NCBI GenBank assembly: GCA_910575555.1
Contig: CAJTFX010000031.1
Coordinates: forward strand, 1-53,883
From: Lachnospiraceae bacterium
GTDB taxonomy: Bacteria; Bacillota; Clostridia; Lachnospirales; Lachnospiraceae
Direction: 5' to 3'
Length of the DNA stretch: 53,883 nucleotides
Shown: positions 32,784 through 40,772 of the stretch, piece by piece
Numbering within the stretch: the stretch's first letter is position 1
Layout: every line of letters begins with the position of its first letter
Translations under genes and position numbers: made by a program
The notes under the pieces: generated by a model
Seen by the model: only the letters and a program-made list of their open reading frames with translations
What the model was told of the DNA's origin: nothing
Database searches by the model: none

Positions 32784-33548
32784 TTAATATTTCCAACCAA
32801 CAAGAATATGAAACTCTATAGCTTCAGGACACCCTTCTTTTTTGTAGTATTTTAATTTTGTAAAAGCATAATTCAATTCTGATGAATTCCAAGATTTTAA
32901 AAGCATAGCTGGAGACAGACTCCCAACCATAATCTCAGACAGTGGTTCCCCTTTAGCCCACTCAATCAAATTAGGCTCAAGCTCAGGGAGGCAGCTTTCC
33001 ATCATGTACTGAAATAATGCCTTGTTGTTTAAACAGCTCTCTGCCTCAAGCCTTTCAAACACTTTCTGTTTGGCAGCATCACTCAGCCTGATTGCCTTGT
33101 CAATGGGATACCTCCCAATAAATATTACCCTGCCTGCACATATGTCCTTACAGGTTGGGAACATGGATTTTCTCTCCTCCATGTAAGAACCTGACAGGAT
33201 TTCCTCTGCTGATATAAATTCATTATGAATCATGATAACTGCATCCAATGCCCCTAAGAAAGACATCCCATTGTGTGCAGACAGTATCTGGTTGATGGTT
33301 ATTCCATCAATCTCTATATCACTGAAAGACCTGCCCTCTATCCATTCAGTCATGTTGTCCTCAAAGTAGCTTGGGGTATTCTTAGTGAAATAGTAAGCAA
33401 TATTTCCATACATTCCTTTCTTCTTCATGTAATCCATTTTCCCAACAAAGGCATCCCTTGCTGTATGGATGGCATTTCCTTTATATATTTTTGGCAGGGT
33501 ATCTGCCTGTATCTTTTTGATGATTTCCCTTCCTTCCATCAATAACAT
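32784..33548 (-). CDS. Unknown two-module protein of the CpG-free island
   Basis: A 254-residue soluble protein. It has two copies of a roughly 45-residue helical module: EWIEGRSFSDIEIDGITINQ from residue 68 and EWAKGEPLSEIMVGSLSPAM from residue 196, each ending in an M/K-rich YxxxG/H segment. A third copy is in the frameshifted gene at 31520-31970. The consensus is about EW-x-x-G-x-x-(L/F)SxIxVxxxxxxxIL. No enzymatic motif. GGGGTGG precedes the ATG. It follows the secreted protein gene by 64 bases in the same direction and probably shares its transcript. The module is unfamiliar to me. Confidence 0.65.
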   Translation of the reverse strand: MLLMEGREIIKKIQADTLPKIYKGNAIHTARDAFVGKMDYMKKKGMYGNIAYYFTKNTPSYFEDNMTEWIEGRSFSDIEIDGITINQILSAHNGMSFLGALDAVIMIHNEFISAEEILSGSYMEERKSMFPTCKDICAGRVIFIGRYPIDKAIRLSDAAKQKVFERLEAESCLNNKALFQYMMESCLPELEPNLIEWAKGEPLSEIMVGSLSPAMLLKSWNSSELNYAFTKLKYYKKEGCPEAIEFHILVGWKY

Positions 33549-33620
33549 AAAACCACCCCTTTTTGAATATTCAGAAAAACTATTTCTATGTTATCAATAT
33601 GGGGAAAGAAATCTACATAT
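33530..33620 (-). repeat. Inverted promoter/5' repeat, right copy
   Basis: Inverted counterpart of 31447-31545. Reads from the stop of the secreted-protein gene (TAG at 33613-33615) through the promoter-like TTGATAACATAGAAATAG to ATG 33548. The two copies flank a 2.0-kb segment and point inward, so homologous or site-specific recombination could invert it. Confidence 0.75.
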
Positions 33621-34173
33621 AAGACACTTCCTCTTTACTGATATCCATGTCCTCTACAATGTCATGGTATTCAATGCCATCAGATGATTTAGATTTTTCC
33701 CCATCCTTGATATTGATAGTTGCAGTGGAAGAAAAAATTGCTTCCACAGATATATTTTTCTCTGGCATCTCAAAGGAAAAAACATTATCTACTGTATCTG
33801 TCTGAGAAAGTGTTTTACCAGTCTCAGAGTCTTTTAAAGAGAGTGTCTCTACATAATACCCCTCATCAGGGATACACTCAATCTCAACATTGTCACCAGA
33901 ATTGAATGCCCACAATGATCCATCATTTTCAATCTGTTCCATCTCTCCATCATCACCTATTTGCATCATTTGATAACCATCCTGGGATGCAGTGGAGTTA
34001 TTCATGGAACTTTCTGAAAATTGAATCAGTTCATTCTCTGTATCTGTAAGCATTACAGTATAACTTCCATCAGGATTACTTGCAACAGCATGTGAAACAT
34101 TCACAATTCCAGCAGGTATACACATAATTGATGCAAGCAATGCAGAAGTAGCTTTCTTAATGAATTTAAACAT
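33613..34173 (-). CDS. Secreted InlB-repeat-like protein
   Basis: A 186-residue protein. A signal peptide of about 31 residues (MFKFIKKATSALLASIMCIP...) precedes an acidic, Ser/Asn-rich region. A beta-repeat at about 95-147 follows (GYYVETLSLKDSETGKTLSQ to MPEKNISVEAIF), characteristic of the bacterial/InlB-B type repeat found in Firmicutes surface proteins. The C-terminus is acidic (DIVEDMDISKEEVSYM) and has no anchor. AAAGGAG precedes the ATG. First gene of a leftward pair with the two-module protein. Confidence 0.7.
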   Translation of the reverse strand: MFKFIKKATSALLASIMCIPAGIVNVSHAVASNPDGSYTVMLTDTENELIQFSESSMNNSTASQDGYQMMQIGDDGEMEQIENDGSLWAFNSGDNVEIECIPDEGYYVETLSLKDSETGKTLSQTDTVDNVFSFEMPEKNISVEAIFSSTATINIKDGEKSKSSDGIEYHDIVEDMDISKEEVSYM

Positions 34174-34267
34174 TATATTTAATCTCCTTTCTCATTTTTT
34201 ATTTTAGAAGTTTCATTGATCCATACAAATATGAAGTTTTTTGGTGGGGAGGTGGGAAAGATAATTA

Positions 34268-34308
34268 AAAAAACAGCCCTCAGCTTGTCATCCAAGGACT
34301 GTTTTTTT
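34268..34308 (+). terminator. Intrinsic terminator
   Basis: AAAACAGcCCT and AGGaCTGTTTTTTT form a stem with a long T-run. No recognisable gene precedes it on the plus strand, so it may serve transcripts entering from the left or an unannotated RNA. Confidence 0.65.
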
Positions 34309-34422
34309 CAAGAGTACTATATAAATACAAAGACAGACATCTTTTATTTCACAAAGACTATTGACAGAAAAGGAAGGATATGGGAAGGTGTAAGGGAAGG
34401 AAGAAGTAATCTTTCATAAAAA

Positions 34423-34533
34423 GTGTAGAGTGTTTGTGTACTGCACCAGATGTGAAATGTTTGTATTTCAGGATATGCTTCATTCCTGATGGCAGTTATA
34501 TAGGTGTAGAGTATATGTGTTTTGGGCTACACT
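34423..34533 (+). repeat. Two similar GTGTAG hairpins
   Basis: GTGTAGAGT at 34425 and again at 34504 each begin a small stem: GTGTAG pairs with CTGCAC (one mismatch) in the first and with CTACAC (perfect) in the second. They lie about 80 bases apart in non-coding DNA, followed by a strong terminator at 34551-34590. Together this looks like a small RNA unit. Confidence 0.4.
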
Positions 34534-34550
34534 TTGTTAAGGTAAACTGA

Positions 34551-34590
34551 AACCCTTATAACTTTGAGATTATAAGGGTTTTCTTTTTTT
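34551..34590 (+). terminator. Strong intrinsic terminator
   Basis: AACCCTTATAA-CTTTGAGA-TTATAAGGGTT then TTCTTTTTTT: a perfect 11-bp stem with a T-run. Confidence 0.85.
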
Positions 34591-34620
34591 AAACAACACT
34601 ATTCTTTACCAGGAAAATCT

Positions 34621-34794
34621 TTAGAAATTATTCCTTTTCAGATTCCTGCTTATATCAGGCTCACATATGATATGCTTTGCAGTCTGAGGGATGACATTCC
34701 TTACAAAATTCAGTGCATGCTTATCCATTGTTTCATCAAGGATATTCCTGTTTTTGGCAGAATGAAACAGTCCTGGTGGTTTTCCTCCAGCCTA
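34621..34794 (-). pseudogene. Possible gene remnant
   Basis: An open minus-strand frame of about 57 codons ends ...MDKHALNFVRNVIPQTAKHI and then CEPDISRNLKRNNF. It reads like the normal C-terminus of a soluble protein but is cut on its 5' side by an in-frame TAG at the edge of the TGCCAAAAA array. It may be the truncated end of a gene destroyed by repeat expansion. Low confidence. Confidence 0.3.
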
Positions 34795-35279
34795 TAATAA
34801 ATTCACTGCCAAAAACTCTGCCATAAATGCCAAAAACCTTGCTAAAAACATCCCACTCCTGCCAAATCCTAAATTTTTGGCACTCCCTACATATCCTCAC
34901 AAATGCCCTATTTACAGGCTTCCTGAAAATCTTACAACTGCAATCTGCCAAAAATCTCTTCCAAAATGCCAAAAACATTCCCATATCCTGCCAAAAGTAT
35001 CCCCATTCTGCCAAAAACTAAATTTTTGGCACTCCCTCCCTGTTTTTGGCACTTCCCAGATCACCTCTATCAACTGAAATCCCTTCCTCTCTCCTATCTT
35101 CTTTCCTCCAGATTTTCCCTCCCCAAAAACTGCCAAAAACCTTGCCAAAAATCCCCCCATTCTGCCAAAAACTAAATTTTTGGCAGTTCCACAACAATTT
35201 TTAGTGCAAAACTACCAACATCCAAATCCACTCTATCCTTATTTTTATTCATATCCAACAAATTCCCTCTGCCAAAAAC
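34751..35279. repeat. TGCCAAAAA iteron-like array
   Basis: Fourteen exact copies of TGCCAAAAA (or its complement TTTTTGGCA) occur in about 530 bases, plus near copies such as TGCTAAAAA and TGCCAAAAG. Three copies are arranged as convergent pairs (TGCCAAAAACTAAATTTTTG plus GCA) near 34861, 35009 and 35163, about 150 bases apart. This shows a higher-order repeat containing a large palindrome. Dense direct and inverted 9-mers suggest a replication origin, a partition or centromere site, or a regulator array. Confidence 0.75.
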
Positions 35280-35329
35280 ACCATTTCCAAAAAATACTAT
35301 GTCATGGCAGAAGCTCTTTATCCTCATGG

Positions 35330-36010
35330 CAGATTTTATCCTATCCTCCCTCTCTTCTTCTCCTCTCTTCTTCCTCCCTCTCTTTTTTCCAGAATAATAT
35401 TATAAAATTCTCTCCCTTCTCTCCCCACATCACCCCCATATCTCCTCCTTCCTCTCTCTTTTTCTCTCTCCAAAAACAGAATCAATCCCCAGAACCCACA
35501 GCCTTTCCAATAGACTGGAAGAAAGAAAAAAAGAAAAAGAAGAATATCTGCCTTGCCTTTGGAATGGGACTTATAGGGCAGGATTGTGAGAATGGAAAGA
35601 AAGGAAAAAGGAAGAAAGAAAGGAAGAAAAGAATCCTCTTTTCCAGCCCCAGAAAGGTTACTTTCCTCTCTCCAGGGAAAAGAAAGAAATCCCCAGAAAC
35701 CCAGTGTTTCCAAGGGATAAGGAGGAAAAAAGAAAGGGAAAAGAAAGAAGAAATGGATGGCTTTAGGATAAGATTTTTAAGAGGGATTCAGGGGAAAAAG
35801 GATGGAAGAAAGAAAGGGAAAAGAAAGGAAAGAATGCTCTTTTTCAGTCCTTCATGGGGGCTTTTCTCTCTCCAGAAGAAAGAAGAAATCCAGTGGTTTC
35901 AAGGGAAGGAGAAAAAGAAAAAAGATGAAGTGCTTGGCTTGGAGGATGGGATATTTAGGGGCAGGTTAGAGGAAGGGAGGGAAGGAAGAAAAGAAGGAAG
36001 AAGACCTTGC
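35330..36010. repeat. Pyrimidine-rich then purine-rich degenerate tandem repeat
   Basis: The plus strand is almost pure pyrimidine at about 35335-35480 and strongly purine-rich at about 35515-36005. Within the purine part three loosely similar units of about 200 bases can be aligned (CCAGAAACCCAGTGTTTCCA near 35691, ATCCAGTGGTTTCAAGGGAA near 35887, and an earlier CCAGAACCCACAGCC). An open frame of 301 codons crosses it, but its composition (Lys/Arg/Gly/Ser only) argues that it is not a protein gene. 36011-36336 contains no gene. Confidence 0.65.
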
Positions 36011-36336
36011 AAGATGGGTGTCTCACAAGGTCCTCATTTTACTCATTTATTCTGTTTTTTGTTGCCCTGTCAGGCTAAATTATAATCTGCCAGCAGGATA
36101 TGGAGCTTCTGCTGTGACAATTTCATCACTCAAACTCGACTTTTCCTAACTAATTTTGCTTAGGTATTATTCTCTGTCGAGTACGTAAATCTTTTGATTA
36201 TTTGATATATCCATATTATCCTGCCTATATGAGCTAATGTTATCATTTTGTTATCGCTTTTGATAACACTGAGTATGTAACTGCGGATAATAGCTATATG
36301 CTATGGCTTAAATTATAAGCGATTTAGCTTAGAAAA

Positions 36337-37206
36337 TCAACTATTAGTTTCCGTATTTTCAATCAGATTTTTCTTTAGTGCAGTAAGAGTTTCTTGATTC
36401 TTTTTCAAAAGTTCTAACTGCCTGTACGCCTTTTCCCTTAATATTTTTAACCTCTCGATTTTAGACACTTCCTGTCTTATTAAGTCAGCATTGGTATCTT
36501 CCAGATTGATAAGAACAACCAATTCCTCTGCTGAAGCATAATCTCTGATATTAGGTGTTTTTCCGCTTATTCCCTTTTCGTTTCTCCATTGTGCTGCAGT
36601 CTTGCCAAATAACGCCATATTAAGAATATCTGCTTCGGATGCGTATGTATATGCCATTTCCTGTGGGGATAATGTTGGTGTTATCAGAAATTCCTTTACC
36701 GCATTTGTATGAATACGGTAATTTATTTTTGAAAGTTCCCTCTTAGCATCCCAACCAATCACTAATCTGTTTGCTTCGTCTTTCTTTAATCGCTGATAGT
36801 CCTTAATAATATAGAGTTTAAATTCTGGAGAAATCCACGAAGCAAATTCAAAAGCAATGTCTGTATGAGCATAAGTGCCGCCATATCGTCCTGATTTTGA
36901 TACAATACCAATTGCGTCTGTTGCTTTTATCCATTGCTGCGGTGTCAGCGTAAACGCATTATCTCCCGACTCTGCTTTAAACCTATCGAATTCGATAGGT
37001 TTAAAATTAGGATTGTGAATTTGCTCCCACAAACCCAAAAATGAGATTGTCGAATGATTACGCATCCAGTTCGCAACCACAATAAAAGCATTATCTGGAT
37101 TTTTATATTTAGCAATATCTGTTAAAGAAATATAAGCTTCTTCATTTACGACATCACCCATTACTCTGATTTCTGTCCCATTGGCATCTATTTTCATATT
37201 TTTCAT
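36337..37206 (-). CDS. KilA-N domain protein
   Basis: A 289-residue protein. The N-terminal DNA-binding KilA-N domain (about 15-140) has YISLTDIAKYKNPDNAFIVV, then WMRNHSTISFLGLWEQIHNP and the terminal GGTYAHTDIAFEFASWISPE signature. A central conserved domain follows, then a C-terminal coiled coil (LKILREKAYRQLELLKKNQE). KilA-N proteins act as phage/prophage-type regulators or antirepressors. Start is supported by its position, though its RBS is weak. It stands first in the leftward defence/cargo cluster. Confidence 0.85.
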   Translation of the reverse strand: MKNMKIDANGTEIRVMGDVVNEEAYISLTDIAKYKNPDNAFIVVANWMRNHSTISFLGLWEQIHNPNFKPIEFDRFKAESGDNAFTLTPQQWIKATDAIGIVSKSGRYGGTYAHTDIAFEFASWISPEFKLYIIKDYQRLKKDEANRLVIGWDAKRELSKINYRIHTNAVKEFLITPTLSPQEMAYTYASEADILNMALFGKTAAQWRNEKGISGKTPNIRDYASAEELVVLINLEDTNADLIRQEVSKIERLKILREKAYRQLELLKKNQETLTALKKNLIENTETNS

Positions 37207-37259
37207 CTAAATTTCATTCTCTCCCTTACTTGTAAAAAATCTTGTCTTTGTTGCTTTTT

Positions 37260-38328
37260 TTACTTTTTAATCATATCCTTTTGCTTTATAAACTCTATTT
37301 GGGGCGGTACAGAATTTATTTGTCTAATAAATTCATCTTCTCCTATCATTTTTACAACATTTGCAATTAATGCTGCTTCTTTTCCTTTGTCTTTATAAAA
37401 AATATGTACATTAAAACACTCATCCGTAAAAAACTCTTTCAGAACATCACTATCCGTCACATCTAATGAATGTCCAAAAATATATACATCCGTAATTCCC
37501 ATACTCGACAAAGACGTGCGATTCCTAGTTCCAATATGTTGCTTATAGTTCTTTTTGCTTTCATTTTCAATCCAATTTCTATATTCAAATCCTGTTTCTT
37601 TTAAAATTCTTTGTGTGAATTTTTTGAATATATTGTAATGTATGCCTATGTGCTTCCTCTTTATCCCAATACTCATCTACGCCTAATACCATATTATTTG
37701 AGATAGATGCGTCCCTTTTGACTTCACCATGAATATGATGTACCTTTGACTTATCCCCAGAATACAGCTTTTCATATATATGTGTATAATTAAAACTTAT
37801 AATCCGATTAGCGTTTACTTCTTGAATATTTGGTGATATACATACAACATCCTTTTCTTCTACTTTTTCTATCAAATAGATTTCAAAGGCTTTAATCATT
37901 TTTTCCATATCAGACTCCATATTTTCTATTAATTGAGCATATGACTGCTTTGGAACATCTCTTATTCCATCTGGGCAATTACACCTAATTGCATATAAAT
38001 TATAAAATAATACCAGCTTTTTATCTTTGTTCAACTCTGAAAGTGGAGCAATCTTATTATAAATATTTGAATCATGTTCATCAAATATTTTTAGAATATG
38101 ACTTATTTCTAATTCAAAATCTATCCAATTTATACCCCTCAACAAATTCATTTGATACAAACGAACAAAATAATCTATCCATATATTTTTTCGTACTAAC
38201 TCATATATATTTGTATGTTCGGCTTCTCCTAAATCTCTTTGTTCGATAACATACTCCAAAAAATTTGTATATCTAGTTGGTAAATTATGAGCCAAATCAA
38301 ACCCATTCCCTAACACCAATATGTTCAT
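37260..38328 (-). pseudogene. AbiH-family abortive-infection gene, frameshifted
   Basis: The N-terminal 247 residues (MNILVLGNGFDLAHNLPTRY..., with FNYTHIYE and HHIHGE) are a clear AbiH-type protein. The frame then ends just after the change near QYIQKI. The C-terminal 115 residues (FTQRILKETGFEYRNW... to VYIFGHSLDVTDSDVL) are in another frame. Removing one base from the T6 run at 37620-37625 joins them smoothly (YIQKFTQRILKETG). AbiH proteins stop phage growth at the cost of the cell; the mechanism is unsettled. The disruption may be decay, phase variation or a homopolymer error. Confidence 0.8.
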
Positions 38329-38355
38329 GACGTATTCTTCTCCTAACCTATTTTT

Positions 38356-38840
38356 TTACAACCGACAAACCATGATGTATTCTGCTTCATTTTCGTCAAT
38401 GACTTCAAAGCCTACTTTTCGATACATACCAACTGCATAATTTGCCTTCTGCACAGAAAGGGATGTCTGCTCATAGCCTTTCTTCTTTAAAAGTTCAAGC
38501 ATATCCCTCATAAGTGCCGTACCAATGCCCATATTTCTGTATTCCTCATACAGTGAAATAGCAAATGAGGGCGTTTCATTATCAATATGCCCGTAATCAT
38601 TCATAATACGCACCCATACTGCGCCTACAATCTTCCCTTTTATTTCTGCAAGCACCAATCATCTTCTTTCCCAAAATCCTTAATATATACTTGCAGCTCT
38701 GGCTGTTCAATAATGGATTTTGGCGGCTTGTCCATGCCCTCTGGAATAAAAATTGCTTCATACAGAAAATCAGATAATACTGAATATTCATTTTTTCTAA
38801 TTTCTCGAATTTTATAATCCATGTCTATGTAAAACCTCAC
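38356..38840 (-). pseudogene. GNAT acetyltransferase, frameshifted
   Basis: The N-terminal part (MDYKIREIRKNEYSVLSDFL ... EDDWCL) and the C-terminal part (AEIKGKIVGAVWVRIMNDYG ... ENEAEYIMVCRL, with the acetyl-CoA loop YRNMGIGTALM) are in different frames, joined around 38650 where one base is missing. The intact gene would encode about 155 residues and would be a standard GNAT N-acetyltransferase of unknown substrate. Inactive as read. Confidence 0.75.
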
Positions 38841-38863
38841 ATATTCAATTCATCAAACGGATT

Positions 38864-39649
38864 TTAATGCTTTTTAAGCTCTGCAATAGCAGCATAATGT
38901 AAAATATCAAATTCATTCGGTGCAATTTGTTCCAGGAGCGTCATATGCTCTTGTTCCCACATCGAAATTTCTTTCTCGGTAAGCGAAGCTCCGATTCCAC
39001 GGCAAGCCTTCATTCTTCCATTCCAGCTTTCACGGGTAAACGGTATTCTTAGAGAAAATTCTTCATGATATACAAGCTCAAAATTTTGTTTGTAACAATC
39101 TGGTATATCTATTGGATGTTTCCTTTCTCCTGCGCCGCTCCAATTTGGATTATATTTTAATACAAGTTTTTCACTGGCTCCTGCAATCTTGTCCTCAAAT
39201 GGCAGCCATGCCATATATAAAATAAGAATACTTCCCCCTTGTTTCAGCATACGATAAAACTTAGGCATAACCATCTTATGGTTGAAATACCAAAAACACT
39301 GACACGCTGTAATTACATCAAAAGAGTTATCCGAAAAACTTATATCCTCTGTTGATATAACATGATAATCTATATCCATACCCTTTGAAAGATTTTTCGC
39401 TTGTTCAATTTGATTTTCTGAAATATCCGCAGCCGTCCACTTCGCCCCATACTGATACATATTTCTAGGGAGAACCCCTGTTCCCGTTCCAATATCAAGG
39501 ACAGATTGCCCGTCCAAGCATAATTTACGGTCAATAATTCTTTGATAAAACTCTTGCGGATAAATGTCACGGAATTTCGCATAATCAAAAGAGGTTTTCC
39601 CCCAGTCAAAGGGTTTTCCGCTATCTATATCTTTGTTTATTATCTTCAT
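38864..39649 (-). CDS. Class I SAM-dependent methyltransferase
   Basis: A 261-residue protein. Motif I VLDIGTGTGVLPRNM (about 51-65) binds SAM, followed by WTAADISENQIEQAKNL (acidic loop) and ITACQCFWYFNHKMVMPKFY (post-motifs II/III). This is the small-molecule methyltransferase fold (UbiE/Methyltransf_11-like). Substrate unknown. It is flanked by GNAT genes, so it is likely part of a small resistance or modification cargo cassette. Confidence 0.85.
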   Translation of the reverse strand: MKIINKDIDSGKPFDWGKTSFDYAKFRDIYPQEFYQRIIDRKLCLDGQSVLDIGTGTGVLPRNMYQYGAKWTAADISENQIEQAKNLSKGMDIDYHVISTEDISFSDNSFDVITACQCFWYFNHKMVMPKFYRMLKQGGSILILYMAWLPFEDKIAGASEKLVLKYNPNWSGAGERKHPIDIPDCYKQNFELVYHEEFSLRIPFTRESWNGRMKACRGIGASLTEKEISMWEQEHMTLLEQIAPNEFDILHYAAIAELKKH

Positions 39650-39724
39650 ATCATTATTTTCCTCAATCCTAATTTTTCTTTGTATGCAACATAGTGAGAA
39701 ATTTTCTTGTTTGTCTGTTTCGAT

Positions 39725-40186
39725 TTACAATTCTTTTCCCATACAAAGAGATTCTGGCATATCTACATACACACCATAATTAGAAATTTGCTTAAATCCT
39801 AACTTTAAATATACATGACAGGATTCCGCTAAAAGTTCTCCTGTTTCCAAAATCATTTTCTTATATCCCAGTTCTTTCGCCCACTCTATTAGTTTAGAAA
39901 CCAACTCTGTTCCTATGCCCTTTCCTTGTTCAGTTGGTATGACAAACACTCTTTTTAGCTCTACTGTATTTTCATCATAAGGACGTATCGAACCACCACC
40001 AATCGGATTATTGCCCCGATAAACAACTATCGCTTCGTTTATTTTATCAATTAGGTTATATTGAGCATACTTATCTCGTTTAATCACTTTTCCAACTCGC
40101 AAATCCAAATCCTCATCAAGTAACCTGCAATTTTCTATAAAATCTTTGTTATTTCCATCGCATCTTAAAAATATAATTTCGCTCAT
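39725..40186 (-). CDS. GNAT N-acetyltransferase
   Basis: A 153-residue protein with the acetyl-CoA-binding V-(R/Q)xxGxG motif ([19 protein letters not shown]) and flanking strands ([15 protein letters not shown]). ATG 40186 lies 9 bases after GGAGGT and is preferred over 40213. It acetylates an amine of an unknown small molecule or protein. Full length and intact, unlike its neighbour. Confidence 0.82.
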   Translation of the reverse strand: MSEIIFLRCDGNNKDFIENCRLLDEDLDLRVGKVIKRDKYAQYNLIDKINEAIVVYRGNNPIGGGSIRPYDENTVELKRVFVIPTEQGKGIGTELVSKLIEWAKELGYKKMILETGELLAESCHVYLKLGFKQISNYGVYVDMPESLCMGKEL

Positions 40187-40332
40187 CTTTATCTTACCTC
40201 CAAAAATTCCCAATTTCGCAGTCTAATTTCTTTTTCTTAGTATACATGAATTTATAAGATTTTTCAATTCTCCGAACTATTTTTGCTTAATTGAGAAGCA
40301 CTTCCACATACCGTAGAAGTGCCACCTATCAC

Positions 40333-40755
40333 TTATAAATAGATTACCTCGTTTTCCACAATTTCCCTCACACAAACCCGAATATTATTTATTTTTTGAA
40401 TCCATAAAAGCTGGTTTTCTGCCTTTAACTGTTCCGTCACTCCTTGCCTATCGGCATATTCCTTTACCAACCGAAAAAACATATTTTCTGCCTGTTCATC
40501 CACACTTGACAAATATTCATTCAATCTGCCGCTTGTCAGCAGATTGAGATATACAAGCTGCTTATGCTCTTTTAGATACTGCAAATGACGTTTTCTCGCC
40601 TGCCGGCTCGGTCGGTTCGCAGCTTGAGTGCCACTGGCACTCGCTCACCCTCAAATTCCAATCGGTTTTTCTTCTTCGGGAGGTAACGCAAGCTCTGGGA
40701 GGTAATAGTCGCCTTACTTTGCATACCAAAGACCGTTATTTTTGTCATAAATCCT
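40333..40755 (-). pseudogene. tnpV: tnpV, decayed
   Basis: The last 83 codons (YLKEHKQLVYLNLLTSGRLN ... IRVCVREIVENEVIYL) are the TnpV C-terminus. Upstream the N-terminal part GDYYLPELALPPEEEKPIGI is present, but an in-frame TAA precedes it, a TGA follows it, and about 60 bases with the palindrome GAGTGCCAGTGGCACTC interrupt it. TnpV is a small accessory protein of Tn4451-family transposons of unknown role. Non-functional. Confidence 0.7.
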
Positions 40756-40772
40756 GTTTTCCATAGTGTTTC

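Larger units (their letters stand above)
31438..36136. other. CpG-depleted genomic island
   Basis: Reading every base from 31438 to 36136 I find only one CG dinucleotide (32473-32474), while CG occurs freely on both sides (last before at 31436, first after at 36137). All arginines in its genes use AGA/AGG and no codon contains CG. TG and CA are frequent, as expected if methylated CpG had decayed. The block has its own genes, repeats and terminators. It is bounded on the right by CTCGAC/GTCGAG, a 6-bp inverted repeat at 36135-36181. Confidence 0.8.

Noticed and set aside
34216-34419. 67-codon plus-strand frame
   Set aside because: It crosses the terminator at 34268-34308 and lacks an RBS.
34736-35175. 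Several frames on both strands across the TGCCAAAAA array
   Set aside because: They encode the repeat itself (CQKF/FWQ or PKTL patterns) in multiple frames, without RBS or terminators.
35180-36085. 301-codon open frame on the plus strand
   Set aside because: It covers the pyrimidine/purine repeats, uses a narrow set of residues and has no RBS; the open frame follows from base composition.
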